A stretch of 33,675 bases of DNA. Source: an uncultured Prevotellaceae bacterium. GTDB lineage: Bacteria > Bacteroidota > Bacteroidia > Bacteroidales > Bacteroidaceae. Shown here piece after piece: positions 15,429-24,313 of this stretch; within the stretch, counting starts at the first letter, position 1, and the number at the start of each line of letters is the position of its first letter. The notes under the pieces are model-generated. The model was not told where the DNA came from and ran no database searches. It worked only from the letters and a program-made list of their open reading frames with translations. The position numbers and the translations under genes were made by a program. The stretch covers positions 1-33,675 of the forward strand of contig CAMJFC010000032.1 in assembly GCA_946404865.1 (NCBI GenBank), given 5' to 3'.

Positions 15429-15460
15429 TTTGCAAAGTTACTATTTTTTTTGTTATTTTG
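15429..15460 (+). promoter_or_regulatory. Promoter of rnr
   Basis: TTTG (15429-15432), 20 nt, then TTATTTTG (15453-15460), one mismatch from TAnnTTTG. The transcript would begin near 15467, so the ATG at 15483 is the first usable start. Confidence 0.65.
15433..15440 (-). promoter_or_regulatory. -7 box of the epimerase gene (divergent promoter)
   Basis: The minus strand reads TAACTTTG, a perfect TAnnTTTG. The -33 region near 15461-15466 reads TTTCCG, a weak match. It overlaps the spacer of the divergent rnr promoter, so the two genes share one ~100-bp control region. Confidence 0.6.
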
Positions 15461-15482
15461 CGGAAAACTAATTCGAATTACT

Positions 15483-17678
15483 ATGGGAAAAGGCAAAAAA
15501 GGCGGAAAACGCATGAATAAGAAGCAGTTGACAGACGCTTTGACGGGTTTCTTTACCACACAACCGAACGATACGTTCACTTTCAAACAGATATTCCGGG
15601 CATTACACTTAGACACGCATCCGCTGAAGATGCTCGCTCTCGACATCATGGAGGAGATGGCGTGGGACGACTTCCTCAGCAAGGTGGATGACCATAGTTA
15701 CCGGTTGAATACCAAAGGTCAGGTGCAAGAGGGCGTGTTCCGGCGCAAGGCCAACGGCAAGAACAGTTTCATTCCTGACGATGGCGGCAAACCGGTGTTC
15801 GTGGCTGAGCGTAACTCGATGTTCGCCCTCGACGGCGACCGGGTGCGCGTGTCGTTCATGGCACGGCGCCTCAACCATATCAAGGAGGCGATGGTGACCG
15901 ACATCCTCGCCCGTGCACGCGACACCTTTGTCGGCAAACTGCAAGTGGAGCGCGACTTCGCCTTCCTCATCACCGAGAGCAATGTGTTCGTTCACGATAT
16001 CATGGTGCCCAAAAAGAAACTCAAAGGCGGAAAGACGGGCGACAAGGCCGTAGTGAAAATCACACAGTGGCCGTCGAAAGAGTCGAAGAACATCGTGGGC
16101 GAGGTGATTGACGTGCTGGGCAAGACCGGCGAAAATAATGTGGAGATGCACGCCATCCTGGCACAATACGGACTGCCCTATAAGTATCCGAAACAAGTGG
16201 AGGATGCCGCCAACCAGATTTCAGCGGAGATTACCCCTGAGGATATCGCCGAGCGTGAGGACTTCCGCGAGGTGTGTACTTTCACCATCGACCCGAAGGA
16301 TGCGAAGGACTATGACGACGCTTTGTCTATCCGCGAGGTGAGCAAGGGATTGTGGGAGGTTGGTGTGCATATCGCCGACGTGTCGCACTATGTGAAGGAG
16401 GGGAGCATCATCGACCGCGAGGCGCAGAAACGTGCCACCAGCGTCTATCTGGTTGACCGCACCATCCCGATGTTGCCCGAACGACTCTGTAATTTCATCT
16501 GCTCATTGCGCCCTGATGAGGATAAACTCTGCTACAGCACCATCTTCGTGATGGACGAAAATGCCGATGTGAAATCATGGCGATTGGTACACACCATCAT
16601 CCGCAGCAACCGCCGCTTCGCCTACGAAGAGGCACAGGCTATCCTCGAGGCCAATGGTGTGAAGGACGGTACGGGTGAGCCTGCACCCCCCGCACCCAAG
16701 GGCGGCTATCAGGGTGAGTTTGCCACCGAATTGGTGATGCTCGACCGCTTGGCGAAAAAGATGCGTGCCGCACGCTTCGCCAACGGAGCGGTGAAGTTCG
16801 ACCGCGAAGAACTGCATTTCGATGTTGACGAGACCGGCAAGCCTGTGCGCTGCTATTTCAAGGTGTCGAAAGATGCCAACAAACTGATTGAGGAGTTTAT
16901 GCTGCTGGCCAACCGCACGGTGGCTGAGAGCATCGGCAAGGTGAAGAAGGGGCAAAAAGCAAAGACGCTGCCCTATCGTATCCATGACGCTCCAGACCCC
17001 GCCAAGTTAGAGAACCTGCGTGAGTTTATCGTCAAGTTCGGTTATAAACTGAAGACATCAGGCACTAAAGGTGCCATCTCGCGCAGCCTGAATGCGCTGA
17101 TGGAGGAGAGCGCCGGTCGCCGCGAGCAGAAACTCATCGAGACGGTGGCTCTGCGGGCGATGATGAAAGCCAAATACAGTGTACACAACATCGGTCACTA
17201 TGGGTTGGCGTTCGACTATTACACCCATTTCACCAGTCCCATCCGCCGCTATCCCGACACGATGGTACACCGTCTGCTGACACGCTATCAGGCGGGAGGA
17301 CGCAGCGCCAACAAGGAGCACTACGAGGAGTTGTGCGAGCATTCGTCTGACATGGAGCAGACAGCACAATACGCCGAGCGCGACTCCATCAAATACAAGA
17401 TGGTGGAGTTTATGGGTGATAAGTTAGGCGAGGAGTTCGATGCGCACATCAGCGGCATCCAGTCGTATGGTATCTACTGCGAGATTGACGAGAACCACTG
17501 CGAGGGCATGGTGCCGATGCATGACTTAGACGATGACTACTATGAGTTTGACGAACGCAACTACTGTTTGGTGGGTCGCCGGCGTCATCATAAGTATCAG
17601 TTGGGCGACCCCATCCGCATCAAGGTGGCGCGCGCCAATGTCGAAAAACGTCAGTTAGACTTCACACTCGTGAAGTGA
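15483..17678 (+). CDS. rnr: Ribonuclease R (RNB-family 3'-5' exoribonuclease)
   Basis: With the start at 15483 (MGKGKKGGKRMNKKQ) the protein has 731 residues, normal for RNase R. An upstream in-frame ATG at 15408 lies before the promoter and is rejected. A basic N-terminus and winged-helix-like region (~15-75) precede the cold-shock OB domains (~90-235). The RNB catalytic domain begins near residue 260 with TIDPKDAKDYDDAL, whose aspartates bind the two magnesium ions. A C-terminal S1 domain (~640-731, GIQSYGIYCEIDENHCEGMV) binds RNA. The enzyme degrades structured RNA and takes part in rRNA and mRNA quality control. It is monocistronic: a divergent gene lies upstream and a convergent gene downstream. 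Confidence 0.95.
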   Translation: MGKGKKGGKRMNKKQLTDALTGFFTTQPNDTFTFKQIFRALHLDTHPLKMLALDIMEEMAWDDFLSKVDDHSYRLNTKGQVQEGVFRRKANGKNSFIPDDGGKPVFVAERNSMFALDGDRVRVSFMARRLNHIKEAMVTDILARARDTFVGKLQVERDFAFLITESNVFVHDIMVPKKKLKGGKTGDKAVVKITQWPSKESKNIVGEVIDVLGKTGENNVEMHAILAQYGLPYKYPKQVEDAANQISAEITPEDIAEREDFREVCTFTIDPKDAKDYDDALSIREVSKGLWEVGVHIADVSHYVKEGSIIDREAQKRATSVYLVDRTIPMLPERLCNFICSLRPDEDKLCYSTIFVMDENADVKSWRLVHTIIRSNRRFAYEEAQAILEANGVKDGTGEPAPPAPKGGYQGEFATELVMLDRLAKKMRAARFANGAVKFDREELHFDVDETGKPVRCYFKVSKDANKLIEEFMLLANRTVAESIGKVKKGQKAKTLPYRIHDAPDPAKLENLREFIVKFGYKLKTSGTKGAISRSLNALMEESAGRREQKLIETVALRAMMKAKYSVHNIGHYGLAFDYYTHFTSPIRRYPDTMVHRLLTRYQAGGRSANKEHYEELCEHSSDMEQTAQYAERDSIKYKMVEFMGDKLGEEFDAHISGIQSYGIYCEIDENHCEGMVPMHDLDDDYYEFDERNYCLVGRRRHHKYQLGDPIRIKVARANVEKRQLDFTLVK

Positions 17679-17682
17679 AATC

Positions 17683-17752
17683 ATACCTCACACCTCATAT
17701 CTCTCACCCCTTACCTCTAACCTCTTACCTCTCACCTCTAACCACTCACAAC
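17683..17752. repeat. CCTCTTA/CCTCTAA microrepeat between convergent genes
   Basis: The words ACCTCTTACCTCTCACCTCTAACC repeat with a 7-8-bp period through the whole gap between the convergent 3' ends of rnr and the DUF4294 gene. The same word family occurs at 32106-32175 and near 3645-3660. No terminator hairpin is visible here. Confidence 0.7.
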
Positions 17753-18402
17753 TGCCCCGCCTCTACGAGCAGCACCACGCGCTCGGTGAGGCGGTCGGTG
17801 CCTTCGGGGTCATACTCTTTTTTGAGTGAGGCACCGAAAGCCCATGCGAAAGCCTGCCAGAAACCGGCGCGGATGGGACCCATAAAAGCTTTCACTATAT
17901 CGTATGAAGAGGAGTTGCACTCACGATAGACGAGCTTGATGAGCAGTTTGCCTTGAGAATAGGTGAGTTTCTTCATCCGCGGTTTATAGGTCTGGTAGAT
18001 ATCCTTCTCCACCCGTTTCATGTGTTCGTCTTTCGACTTTTTGTCGGGCAGCGTCTGTAGGTATTCGTAGGTCTCGATGATGATTTTGTTGGCCTCCTTG
18101 GCAATTGGCAACACCTTTTTCACGTTGCGTACCAAACGGTTATACGACTTCTGCTGCTGGCTCGTCTTCAGCTCCACGGGCGGATAGACGTAGATGTTGC
18201 TTAGGTCCATGAACAGGATGCTGTCGCCATCGACAAGCGCCTTGCCCACCTTCATCGTTGGCACGAAGGTGGGGTTGTCCATGTCCACCTCGCGGTCTTC
18301 GGGGTTGACTTGGTTTTGTGCGACTTTTCCCGTCGTCTCTTGTGCCGTCAGGCTTGTGGCAGCACAACAGAGGAGAATGAAAAAGATAACTCTTTGATAC
18401 AT
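17746..18402 (-). CDS. DUF4294-domain exported protein
   Basis: This 218-residue protein has a signal peptide ending SLTA|QETT (cleavage before Gln21). The mature part carries the DUF4294 features: DGDSILFMDLSNIYVYPP, RLVRNVKKVLPIAKEANKIIIETY, and TYSQGKLLIKLVYRECNSSSYDIVKAFMGPIRAGFWQAFA. The family is widespread in Bacteroidota and has no known function. It is probably periplasmic. It has its own promoter (18408-18438) just after the stop of the helix-hairpin-helix barrel gene. The stop is 67 bp from the convergent rnr stop. Confidence 0.85.
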   Translation of the reverse strand: MYQRVIFFILLCCAATSLTAQETTGKVAQNQVNPEDREVDMDNPTFVPTMKVGKALVDGDSILFMDLSNIYVYPPVELKTSQQQKSYNRLVRNVKKVLPIAKEANKIIIETYEYLQTLPDKKSKDEHMKRVEKDIYQTYKPRMKKLTYSQGKLLIKLVYRECNSSSYDIVKAFMGPIRAGFWQAFAWAFGASLKKEYDPEGTDRLTERVVLLVEAGQL

Positions 18403-18407
18403 CGGTG

Positions 18408-18438
18408 CAAAGATAGTGCAAATCGAGAGAAAAGCAAA
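18408..18438 (-). promoter_or_regulatory. Consensus promoter of the DUF4294 gene
   Basis: The minus strand reads TTTG (18438-18435), 19 nt, TATCTTTG (18415-18408), a perfect match. The predicted transcript start is within a few bases of the ATG at 18402, so the leader is very short. Confidence 0.75.
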
Positions 18439-18481
18439 ATAAGTGCCAACTTATTTTCTTTTCCGAGATGCAGCCCTCCAT

Positions 18482-20518
18482 CTATAACCTGATGCGCAGT
18501 TGCAGTTGCAGGTCGGTTTTGGAGGAGCGGTCGATGGCTTGCAGACCAGTGCCAATAGAGGAACGGTCGAAGTAATTGACAGTTTGCAGGCGGGCGATGA
18601 GGAGGACGTGACTGCTGATGTCGGCACGGGCGAGGAGACTGTAGCGGATGCCTTCACCATCGTACATGGGAAACGAGAACTGATAGAGCGTGCCCGTGTC
18701 GTAGGCGTAGATGCGACTGTCATAGTCTTCGGTATGGAAATAGCCTGCCGAGGCATCGATGCGCACCCGTGTGCCGATGGCCGCACTGAGCATCTGGCTC
18801 ACCATCCATCCAAAACTGTTTTTCTTCCATTGCGAGTAAGTCATGTCGGCCTGGGTCAGACATTTCCAACGATTGTCGTCATAGCCGGCGGTCAGGCGTA
18901 CACGATGCTCCGTCTGTCCGGTTAGTCCCTTCACCTCATTTTCCTTTTTGATATCGTTATACTCCGTGTAGTCGCGTTGCCGGTAGTGCAGACGGTAACG
19001 TGCCGTGGCGGTGAAGCGTGTGCCGTGGTAGGCTCCTTGTATGAGATTGTCCCATGCGTTGGAGGCTCCCCGTGTGGCGAGGTAGCGCGGTTCGGGGAAA
19101 TGGGCGTAGTCGGTGTAGGCGGTCAACTGCCAGTGGGCGTCGGGTGTCCATTTCACGCCAGCCATGAAGCCCGTCTCGTTTTGTATGTTGCTCCCCTCGC
19201 TGTATGAGTTGGCATGCATCGACTTATAGCCTGGCGCATAATAGCGTTGCAGAGCCATGAGGGTGAGCGCCCACGAGGGACGGTAACTGACGGTGTTGAG
19301 TGTGGCAATGCGCCCCTTGTCGTTGATGGCGGTCTCGCCGTTCAGGGTGAGTCGGTGGGCCGTATATCCGTAGTTGACCCCGGCATGGAAGAAGGTTTTG
19401 CCTTCTGGGTCGTGACGGTGATAGGCGAGGTCGGTGTTGGGGTGCAGCGGTTGGTCGAAAGCATCATAGGTGGCCACCGCACCGATGTGGAAGGCGCCAG
19501 AATGGTATCTCACCATGCCACCAGCGAGCAGTTCATGACAGTTGTTCTTCTTGTCCATTTCCGTTTCCGTCCGGTGATAACCGGTTCGCAGGATGGTGCT
19601 GATGGCATGACCATTGTCGGTGAGGGTCGCGTCGATGCCCCGGTAGGAGAGGAAGGCCGACATTTCGACTTGTTTGCTGACCGCTACGGTGGCCGCCGCG
19701 CCTTGCAGGTAGTCGCGGTCGGAACGCGAGGCGTGTGGGCGGATGTGGTCGGCAGGTGTGCCGAGGTTGGAAAGTGCTGACAGTTTACTGAAACCGAAGT
19801 CGTTGTTGATGACCAGTCCCATGCCTGAAGCGATGCGGTAGCGTCCGACCGTCAGTTGACGGATTCTTCCCAAGCGTTTGAGGTCGATATAGAATGAGTA
19901 AAAGTCATAGCCCCAGGCATTGTCTTTCGTGAAGAATGGTTCACCGGCGTCCTGGTCGGCAACGAGTCCGAAACTCACCCGGTCGCCATAACTGAAACGG
20001 TATCGCAGCGAGTGGGCGATGCGTCCGCCCAAGTATCCGTCTTGGTCGCCCTTTCGCTCGTAGAAGGGCACCTGTGCGCTGAGCAGCACCTCATGTTTCC
20101 CGTATTTCCACACATCGTTCCAGTTGAGCGTCTCTTTCCGTTCGGGTTCGGCGGCATAGACAAAGTAGTTGAGCCACCGCCGTGTCTGGTAGTCGATAGA
20201 GGGTATCATCGCCAGTTCGCCGAGCGATTTCATAGCGCCGTAGCGGTAGATATAGGCTTGGATGTCTTCCGTCTGTTGCGCACTGAGAAAGGGTATCTGC
20301 TCCAACTGTTCCCGTGTGGCTATATTGATGTTGAGGGGGTGCTGTTCGAGTTGGCAGAGCACATCGAAGGTCTCCTCCCATCCCTCTTGTCCTAAGTCGT
20401 CGAGGGTGGTCATCTCATCAAAAAGCTCCTGCCAGGGATGCACCGACTGTGCGTGTGCGAAGGAGAATGAGCAGAGGACTATGAGCGTGATGATGGTTGT
20501 TTTCATGATATTCCGCAT
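18482..20518 (-). CDS. Helix-hairpin-helix plus beta-barrel outer-membrane protein
   Basis: This 678-residue protein has a signal peptide (MKTTIITLIV...FAHA|QSVH). The start could also be the ATG at 20506, which gives the more typical signal peptide. Residues ~55-115 contain a helix-hairpin-helix pair: PLNINIATREQLEQIPFLS, then YGAMKSLGELAMIPSID. This resembles the ComEA-type motif that binds DNA non-specifically. The rest is a long series of alternating aromatic/polar strands, with YRFSYGDRVSFGLVAD and a final LQLQLRIRL, typical of an outer-membrane beta-barrel that ends in a hydrophobic strand. Function is unknown; DNA handling at the surface is an inference from the motif. It starts 13 nt after the GH2 gene and is probably the third gene of that operon. 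Confidence 0.82.
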   Translation of the reverse strand: MRNIMKTTIITLIVLCSFSFAHAQSVHPWQELFDEMTTLDDLGQEGWEETFDVLCQLEQHPLNINIATREQLEQIPFLSAQQTEDIQAYIYRYGAMKSLGELAMIPSIDYQTRRWLNYFVYAAEPERKETLNWNDVWKYGKHEVLLSAQVPFYERKGDQDGYLGGRIAHSLRYRFSYGDRVSFGLVADQDAGEPFFTKDNAWGYDFYSFYIDLKRLGRIRQLTVGRYRIASGMGLVINNDFGFSKLSALSNLGTPADHIRPHASRSDRDYLQGAAATVAVSKQVEMSAFLSYRGIDATLTDNGHAISTILRTGYHRTETEMDKKNNCHELLAGGMVRYHSGAFHIGAVATYDAFDQPLHPNTDLAYHRHDPEGKTFFHAGVNYGYTAHRLTLNGETAINDKGRIATLNTVSYRPSWALTLMALQRYYAPGYKSMHANSYSEGSNIQNETGFMAGVKWTPDAHWQLTAYTDYAHFPEPRYLATRGASNAWDNLIQGAYHGTRFTATARYRLHYRQRDYTEYNDIKKENEVKGLTGQTEHRVRLTAGYDDNRWKCLTQADMTYSQWKKNSFGWMVSQMLSAAIGTRVRIDASAGYFHTEDYDSRIYAYDTGTLYQFSFPMYDGEGIRYSLLARADISSHVLLIARLQTVNYFDRSSIGTGLQAIDRSSKTDLQLQLRIRL

Positions 20519-20531
20519 ATATTGGATGTGG

Positions 20532-22973
20532 TTATTTTGTGTTCAGTGTCTGCATGTCAAGGTGGGTGGAGAGGGTGCCTGTCATGTTGCGGGCATGGAG
20601 CCGAATGCGGCTTGCGGTGGTGCCAGAACGGAGGATGACCAGCGCACTGCCGTGATATAATTGGCGGTGGTCGGCCACGTTGGGTTCATCGCTGGTCATG
20701 TCGCCGTTGCTCACCGCCACGATAGCGGCGTCGCCCTCGACGGAGAACTGCAACGCATCGGCGGCATGGGGCACGCGGCGGCCTTTGCGGTCCACGGCCA
20801 CGATGCGCACATGTTGCAAGTCGGTGCCGTCGGCACACCAATGGTCGTTGTCGGCCACAGCCACCAGACGCACAGCCTCGCCGGCCGTCTCGATGCGGTG
20901 GGTAGCTATGGCTTTCATAGTGCCATCACGATAGGCGAAAGCCTCGATGGTTCCGGGCTGATACACTACGCCCTTCCACCGCACTTGGTTGCGCCCCTTG
21001 GGGTCGTCTTTTGGATTACGTTTCACACCAAGACTACGGCCGTTCACCTTGAGCTCCACCGCATCGGCATTGGTATAGGCCACCACGCTGAGCGTGTCAC
21101 CGGATGAGTGGTTCCAGTGGTCGCTCATGATGTCGTTGCCCGTCTGCACACCGTTCCACATCTGGTTGCCATGGCTCTCAATGATGCCGATGTGCACCAC
21201 AGGCTCATCGGTGAAGAGGCTCTTCATCAGATAGGCCTTCGGCTTGGGTTCCAAGGCGATGTCGAACACGCCTTGCGTCCATCCCTTGGCGGGCCAGCCC
21301 TGGCTCTCGCCGAGATAGTCGATAGCACCCCAATAAGCCAGACCGATGACGCGCCCGAGGTCCATCTCGAAGAAGTTCGGTCCCATGTTGCTCGTGGATG
21401 CCTCGCTCTGGTAGAAAGTCATCCACGGGAAACGGCGTCCGTCGCCGGGGAAATACATATAGCGGTAGTTGTATGCCTGCACATCGGTTTCCATCGCCAG
21501 GTCGCAAGGCAAAGAGTCGGTAGTCCAGTTGCGGTAGCGGGGGTGCATGGCCACGGTCACGCACCGAGTGCTGTCATAACGGTGCAGGAGTGTTTTCTGC
21601 AGACGGTAGGCCGTGACCCCCCAGTCGCCGTAAGGCATGGATGCGCTTTGCTGGGTCTCGTTGCCTAAGCTCCACATCACCACCGAAGGGGAGTTGCGGT
21701 CGCGACGCACCCACTCAGCCACGTCGTATTGCCACAGTTGCTCCCAGGCCACACGTCCGCCGGTGTGCTGACGCGTCCATTTGTCGTAGAGTTCATCCAC
21801 CACGAGCAGACCGAGACTGTCGCACAGTTCGATGAAACGGCGGCTGTAAGGATTGTGCGACGTGCGGATATGGTTGACACCGAACGACTTCAACAACCGC
21901 AGTCGTTTCTCGATGGCGCGGGGATAGGCGGCTGCACCTAAGGCTCCGAGCGAGTGGTGGTTGGCGATGCCACGGAGCAATATCTTCCGGCCGTTCAACC
22001 GCAGTCCGTAGTCGGGACCGATGTCGATGGTGCGGATGCCGAAACGGCTGCTCGCCATGTCGGCAACTGTGCCATCAGGCCGCAACAGCATCACCTCGGC
22101 GCAGTAAAGGTTAGGAGTGCCGGTGTCCCACAACTGTGGTTGAGCAATCTCTATCTCAGGGAAAGCCCACTCGCGGGTGCGGGCCATAGGATGTCGTCCC
22201 ACGGCCAAAGTGTCGGCATAGACCAAGCGACCGTCAGGACCGGTGATGCGTACCGCCATCTGTGTGGCGGGATTGCGATGCCGGTCGGTGAAGGCAGCTG
22301 AGATGCGCACAAAGCGGTTGTCGCGCGTAGTGATATGGAGGGGATGACGCTCAAAAAAGAGGTCGGAAGCAGTGACGATGAGATGTACGGGACGGAAGAG
22401 ACCACCACCCGTGTACCACCGTGAGTTCTCGGGCGAACGGGTGTCGGCCATGACCGCCACTACATTGTCCTGTTCCCACAACAACCGGTCGGTGATATCA
22501 ATCTCAAACCCCACATAACCATAGTCAGTACCGCCGATGTGCTTGCCGTTCAGATAGACATCGCCGGTGTAGATGATACCCTCGAAATCTAACAGCACAC
22601 GCTGGCCGCGCATCGACTCGGAAGGGGTGAAGTGGTAACGGTACCATCCGCGTCCCATGGCCTTGAAACCGCGACCGGAAAGGAGACTCTTCACATTGGC
22701 TGCCACATCGGTAGTGTCGGCACGCTCGCCGGACGACGGTGCCACCCACGGTTGTTCAATCTGGAAATCATGGGGCAGTCGTAGTGTGCGCCACTGACTG
22801 TCATTGAGCGAGGGTGAGGCACCATCACGCACCTCGCCAGCATGGAAAAGCCATCCCCGGTCGAGGTTGATGACCATACGCGGAGCCTCCCCCTTCTGTG
22901 CCACAGCCGACAGGCAAAGCGACAGGAGGGCAAGAACGCTCCCAAGGCGTACGTTCCACCACGTCCTCACCAT
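20532..22973 (-). CDS. Exported GH2-family glycoside hydrolase (beta-galactosidase type)
   Basis: I start at 22973 (MVRTWWNVRL), giving 813 residues, because this begins a normal signal peptide ending SAVA|QKGE and lies one base after the upstream stop. A longer frame to 23006 would overlap that gene by 32 nt. The order is sugar-binding jelly-roll (WYRYHF, GIIYTGDVYLNGKHIGG), immunoglobulin-like domain, and TIM barrel. The acid/base is Glu439 in WSLGNE and the likely nucleophile is Glu524 in FYQSEAST. A C-terminal Ig/DUF4982-like region (WNHSSGDTLSVVAYTNADAVELKVNG) follows. It should cleave beta-galactosides or related beta-glycosides in the periplasm; the exact sugar is uncertain. It is not next to a SusC/SusD pair, so it is not in a standard polysaccharide-utilisation locus. 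Confidence 0.9.
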   Translation of the reverse strand: MVRTWWNVRLGSVLALLSLCLSAVAQKGEAPRMVINLDRGWLFHAGEVRDGASPSLNDSQWRTLRLPHDFQIEQPWVAPSSGERADTTDVAANVKSLLSGRGFKAMGRGWYRYHFTPSESMRGQRVLLDFEGIIYTGDVYLNGKHIGGTDYGYVGFEIDITDRLLWEQDNVVAVMADTRSPENSRWYTGGGLFRPVHLIVTASDLFFERHPLHITTRDNRFVRISAAFTDRHRNPATQMAVRITGPDGRLVYADTLAVGRHPMARTREWAFPEIEIAQPQLWDTGTPNLYCAEVMLLRPDGTVADMASSRFGIRTIDIGPDYGLRLNGRKILLRGIANHHSLGALGAAAYPRAIEKRLRLLKSFGVNHIRTSHNPYSRRFIELCDSLGLLVVDELYDKWTRQHTGGRVAWEQLWQYDVAEWVRRDRNSPSVVMWSLGNETQQSASMPYGDWGVTAYRLQKTLLHRYDSTRCVTVAMHPRYRNWTTDSLPCDLAMETDVQAYNYRYMYFPGDGRRFPWMTFYQSEASTSNMGPNFFEMDLGRVIGLAYWGAIDYLGESQGWPAKGWTQGVFDIALEPKPKAYLMKSLFTDEPVVHIGIIESHGNQMWNGVQTGNDIMSDHWNHSSGDTLSVVAYTNADAVELKVNGRSLGVKRNPKDDPKGRNQVRWKGVVYQPGTIEAFAYRDGTMKAIATHRIETAGEAVRLVAVADNDHWCADGTDLQHVRIVAVDRKGRRVPHAADALQFSVEGDAAIVAVSNGDMTSDEPNVADHRQLYHGSALVILRSGTTASRIRLHARNMTGTLSTHLDMQTLNTK

Positions 22974-22974
22974 A

Positions 22975-23505
22975 TCATTCACCCAAGTATTCCTTCTTGA
23001 TGGCACCTCCGAGCGACCGTCCTACGATGAGAGCCCACACTTTCATCTTTGCCAGTTTTGAACCGGGCAGGAAAAGTGGTTCCTTGCCGCCGTTTATTTT
23101 CTTCACGCCGAAGAGCTCGTTGCCCGAGGCATCGACGACAGCGGCGTCGCAAAAGAGGTTACCCATGTCGGTGATGACTTTCACCTTCACCCGCAGCGTA
23201 TAAGCAGCTTCGGGGTAGTTGCCCACTTTCAGCACACCGCTGAGACGACTGGTGATGCCTTTCTCAAATTTGTTGATGATGGATGGCTTATCTTTATACC
23301 AGTCTTTTTCGTAATCGGCAAATTCCTCTTCGGTCTTGCCCATGATGATAGCCTCGGAGAAGTCCATGACCAAGTTGATTTTCGACCCTGGTTTGACATT
23401 AGTCAGGGGGCGCTCGTCGGTCTCCTGGGCGGATATGGTGTGAAAGACGAAACAACACAACGCAAGCATAAGATACCTGCTGCTGAATAACATTGTTTTT
23501 TTCAT
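22975..23505 (-). CDS. Small exported protein of unknown function
   Basis: I do not recognise this 176-residue protein. It has a signal peptide ending HTISA|QETD (cleavage before Gln27). The mature part shows KINLVMDFSEAIIMGKTEEEFADYEKDW, then alternating beta strands (YTLRVKVKVITDMGNLFCDAAVVDASGNELFGV) and a C-terminal GRSLGGAIKKE. This pattern suggests a small periplasmic alpha/beta protein, possibly lipid- or ligand-binding, but no motif fixes a function. It is the first gene of the operon with the GH2 enzyme and the helix-hairpin-helix barrel. Its promoter lies at 23651-23682, so the leader is about 140 nt. Confidence 0.75.
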   Translation of the reverse strand: MKKTMLFSSRYLMLALCCFVFHTISAQETDERPLTNVKPGSKINLVMDFSEAIIMGKTEEEFADYEKDWYKDKPSIINKFEKGITSRLSGVLKVGNYPEAAYTLRVKVKVITDMGNLFCDAAVVDASGNELFGVKKINGGKEPLFLPGSKLAKMKVWALIVGRSLGGAIKKEYLGE

Positions 23506-23650
23506 TTTTGTCTGTTTTATAGGTTCGTTGTTGATGAATGTGTTGATGAAATGTTTACTTGACCACCACTTATTTGCCTCCGATGATATATAGGCATATG
23601 AAGAAAGGTATGATTCTTTTCATGAAATGGGGTGTAAAGGTTTTCGTGTG

Positions 23651-23682
23651 CAAAGATATGAAATCTGTCTTAAGCTGGCAAA
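23651..23682 (-). promoter_or_regulatory. Consensus promoter of the small exported protein - GH2 - barrel operon
   Basis: The minus strand reads TTTG (23682-23679), 20 nt, TATCTTTG (23658-23651), a perfect match. The transcript should begin near 23645, leaving about 140 nt of untranslated leader. Confidence 0.75.
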
Positions 23683-23895
23683 CGATTTTCCAAAATTATG
23701 CACGCGCGCACATGATATCGGCCGAAGGCAGAATGTTGAATGTTGAGTTTCGAGTGTTGATGAGTTGTTGAGGACTCTGTCCGAAAAATTGTCGATTCGC
23801 GATGAAGAATGATTGACGAGTTGTTGAGGTCTATGACCGAAAAATGTTGAATTGGCATTCATGACCGAGGGGAATAGCGGGAAGCATGGTATTTA

Positions 23896-23930
23896 CGCCC
23901 CTCCCTTGGGAGGGGACGGGGGAGGGTCTT
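23896..23930. repeat. REP-like element C
   Basis: CCCCTCCC (23898-23905) pairs with GGGAGGGG (23908-23915), followed by GGGGGAGGGTCTT (23918-23930). The layout matches element A with one tail instead of two. Confidence 0.75.
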
Positions 23931-24000
23931 AACACTCATGCCGGCCCTTTGATGGGCCGAGCATACCTTAGTGTAAGAGCGACGAGGAGGAGCGGTTAAG

Positions 24001-24070
24001 TCTCTCCCCAGGGATTGGGGAGAGATTTAGAGAGGGGTTGGAAGCCCTCCCATGGGAGGGTTGGGTGGGG
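24001..24070. repeat. REP-like element D (two hairpins)
   Basis: TCTCTCCCCA (24001-24010) pairs perfectly with 24016-24025, and CCCTCCC (24045-24051) pairs with GGGAGGG (24054-24060). TTGGGTGGGG follows. It is GC-rich and belongs to the same family as elements A-C. Confidence 0.7.
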
Positions 24071-24239
24071 AAAATAGAATGTTTTTATGTTCATTCATGT
24101 AGCGTCGCAGACATGCCCCTCGGCCGTGGGCCGACCAATTCCTTGATTCCTATTTTCCGTAGAATCCATACCCCATCGGCCGATGCCGAATATTAGCATC
24201 CGTGATTTTGGCGTAATTTGCATATTAATGCTGTGAAAA

Positions 24240-24271
24240 TTTGAAAATGTCATTTATTTTCATTATATTTG
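24240..24271 (+). promoter_or_regulatory. Consensus promoter of the C10 peptidase gene
   Basis: TTTG (24240-24243), 20 nt, TATATTTG (24264-24271), a perfect match. The expected transcript start is near 24278, 36 nt before the ATG at 24314. Confidence 0.8.
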
Positions 24272-24313
24272 CGGCGGAAAGTCTATTAACCCTCTATTCA
24301 ACGCGTTATACAG

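Larger units (their letters stand above)
23683..24239. other. Intergenic region with direct repeats and stacked palindromes
   Basis: This 557-nt region lies between two divergent promoters and holds no credible gene. Two imperfect direct repeats of about 38 bp, starting GAGTTGTTGAGG and containing CCGAAAAAT, lie at 23762 and 23818 (56-bp period). REP-like elements C and D follow (separate entries). Further hairpins are CGGCCC/GGGCCG (near 23942-23959), TCGGCC/GGCCGA (near 24119-24134) and the perfect 12-bp palindrome CATCGGCCGATG (near 24175-24186). Confidence 0.65.

Noticed and set aside
15408..15482. N-terminal extension of RNase R and upstream extension of the epimerase gene
   Set aside because: Both extensions cross the shared divergent promoter; transcripts start inside them.
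20532..23505. Polysaccharide-utilisation locus
   Set aside because: The GH2 enzyme has no SusC/SusD pair, no sensor-regulator and no other glycan-degrading gene beside it.
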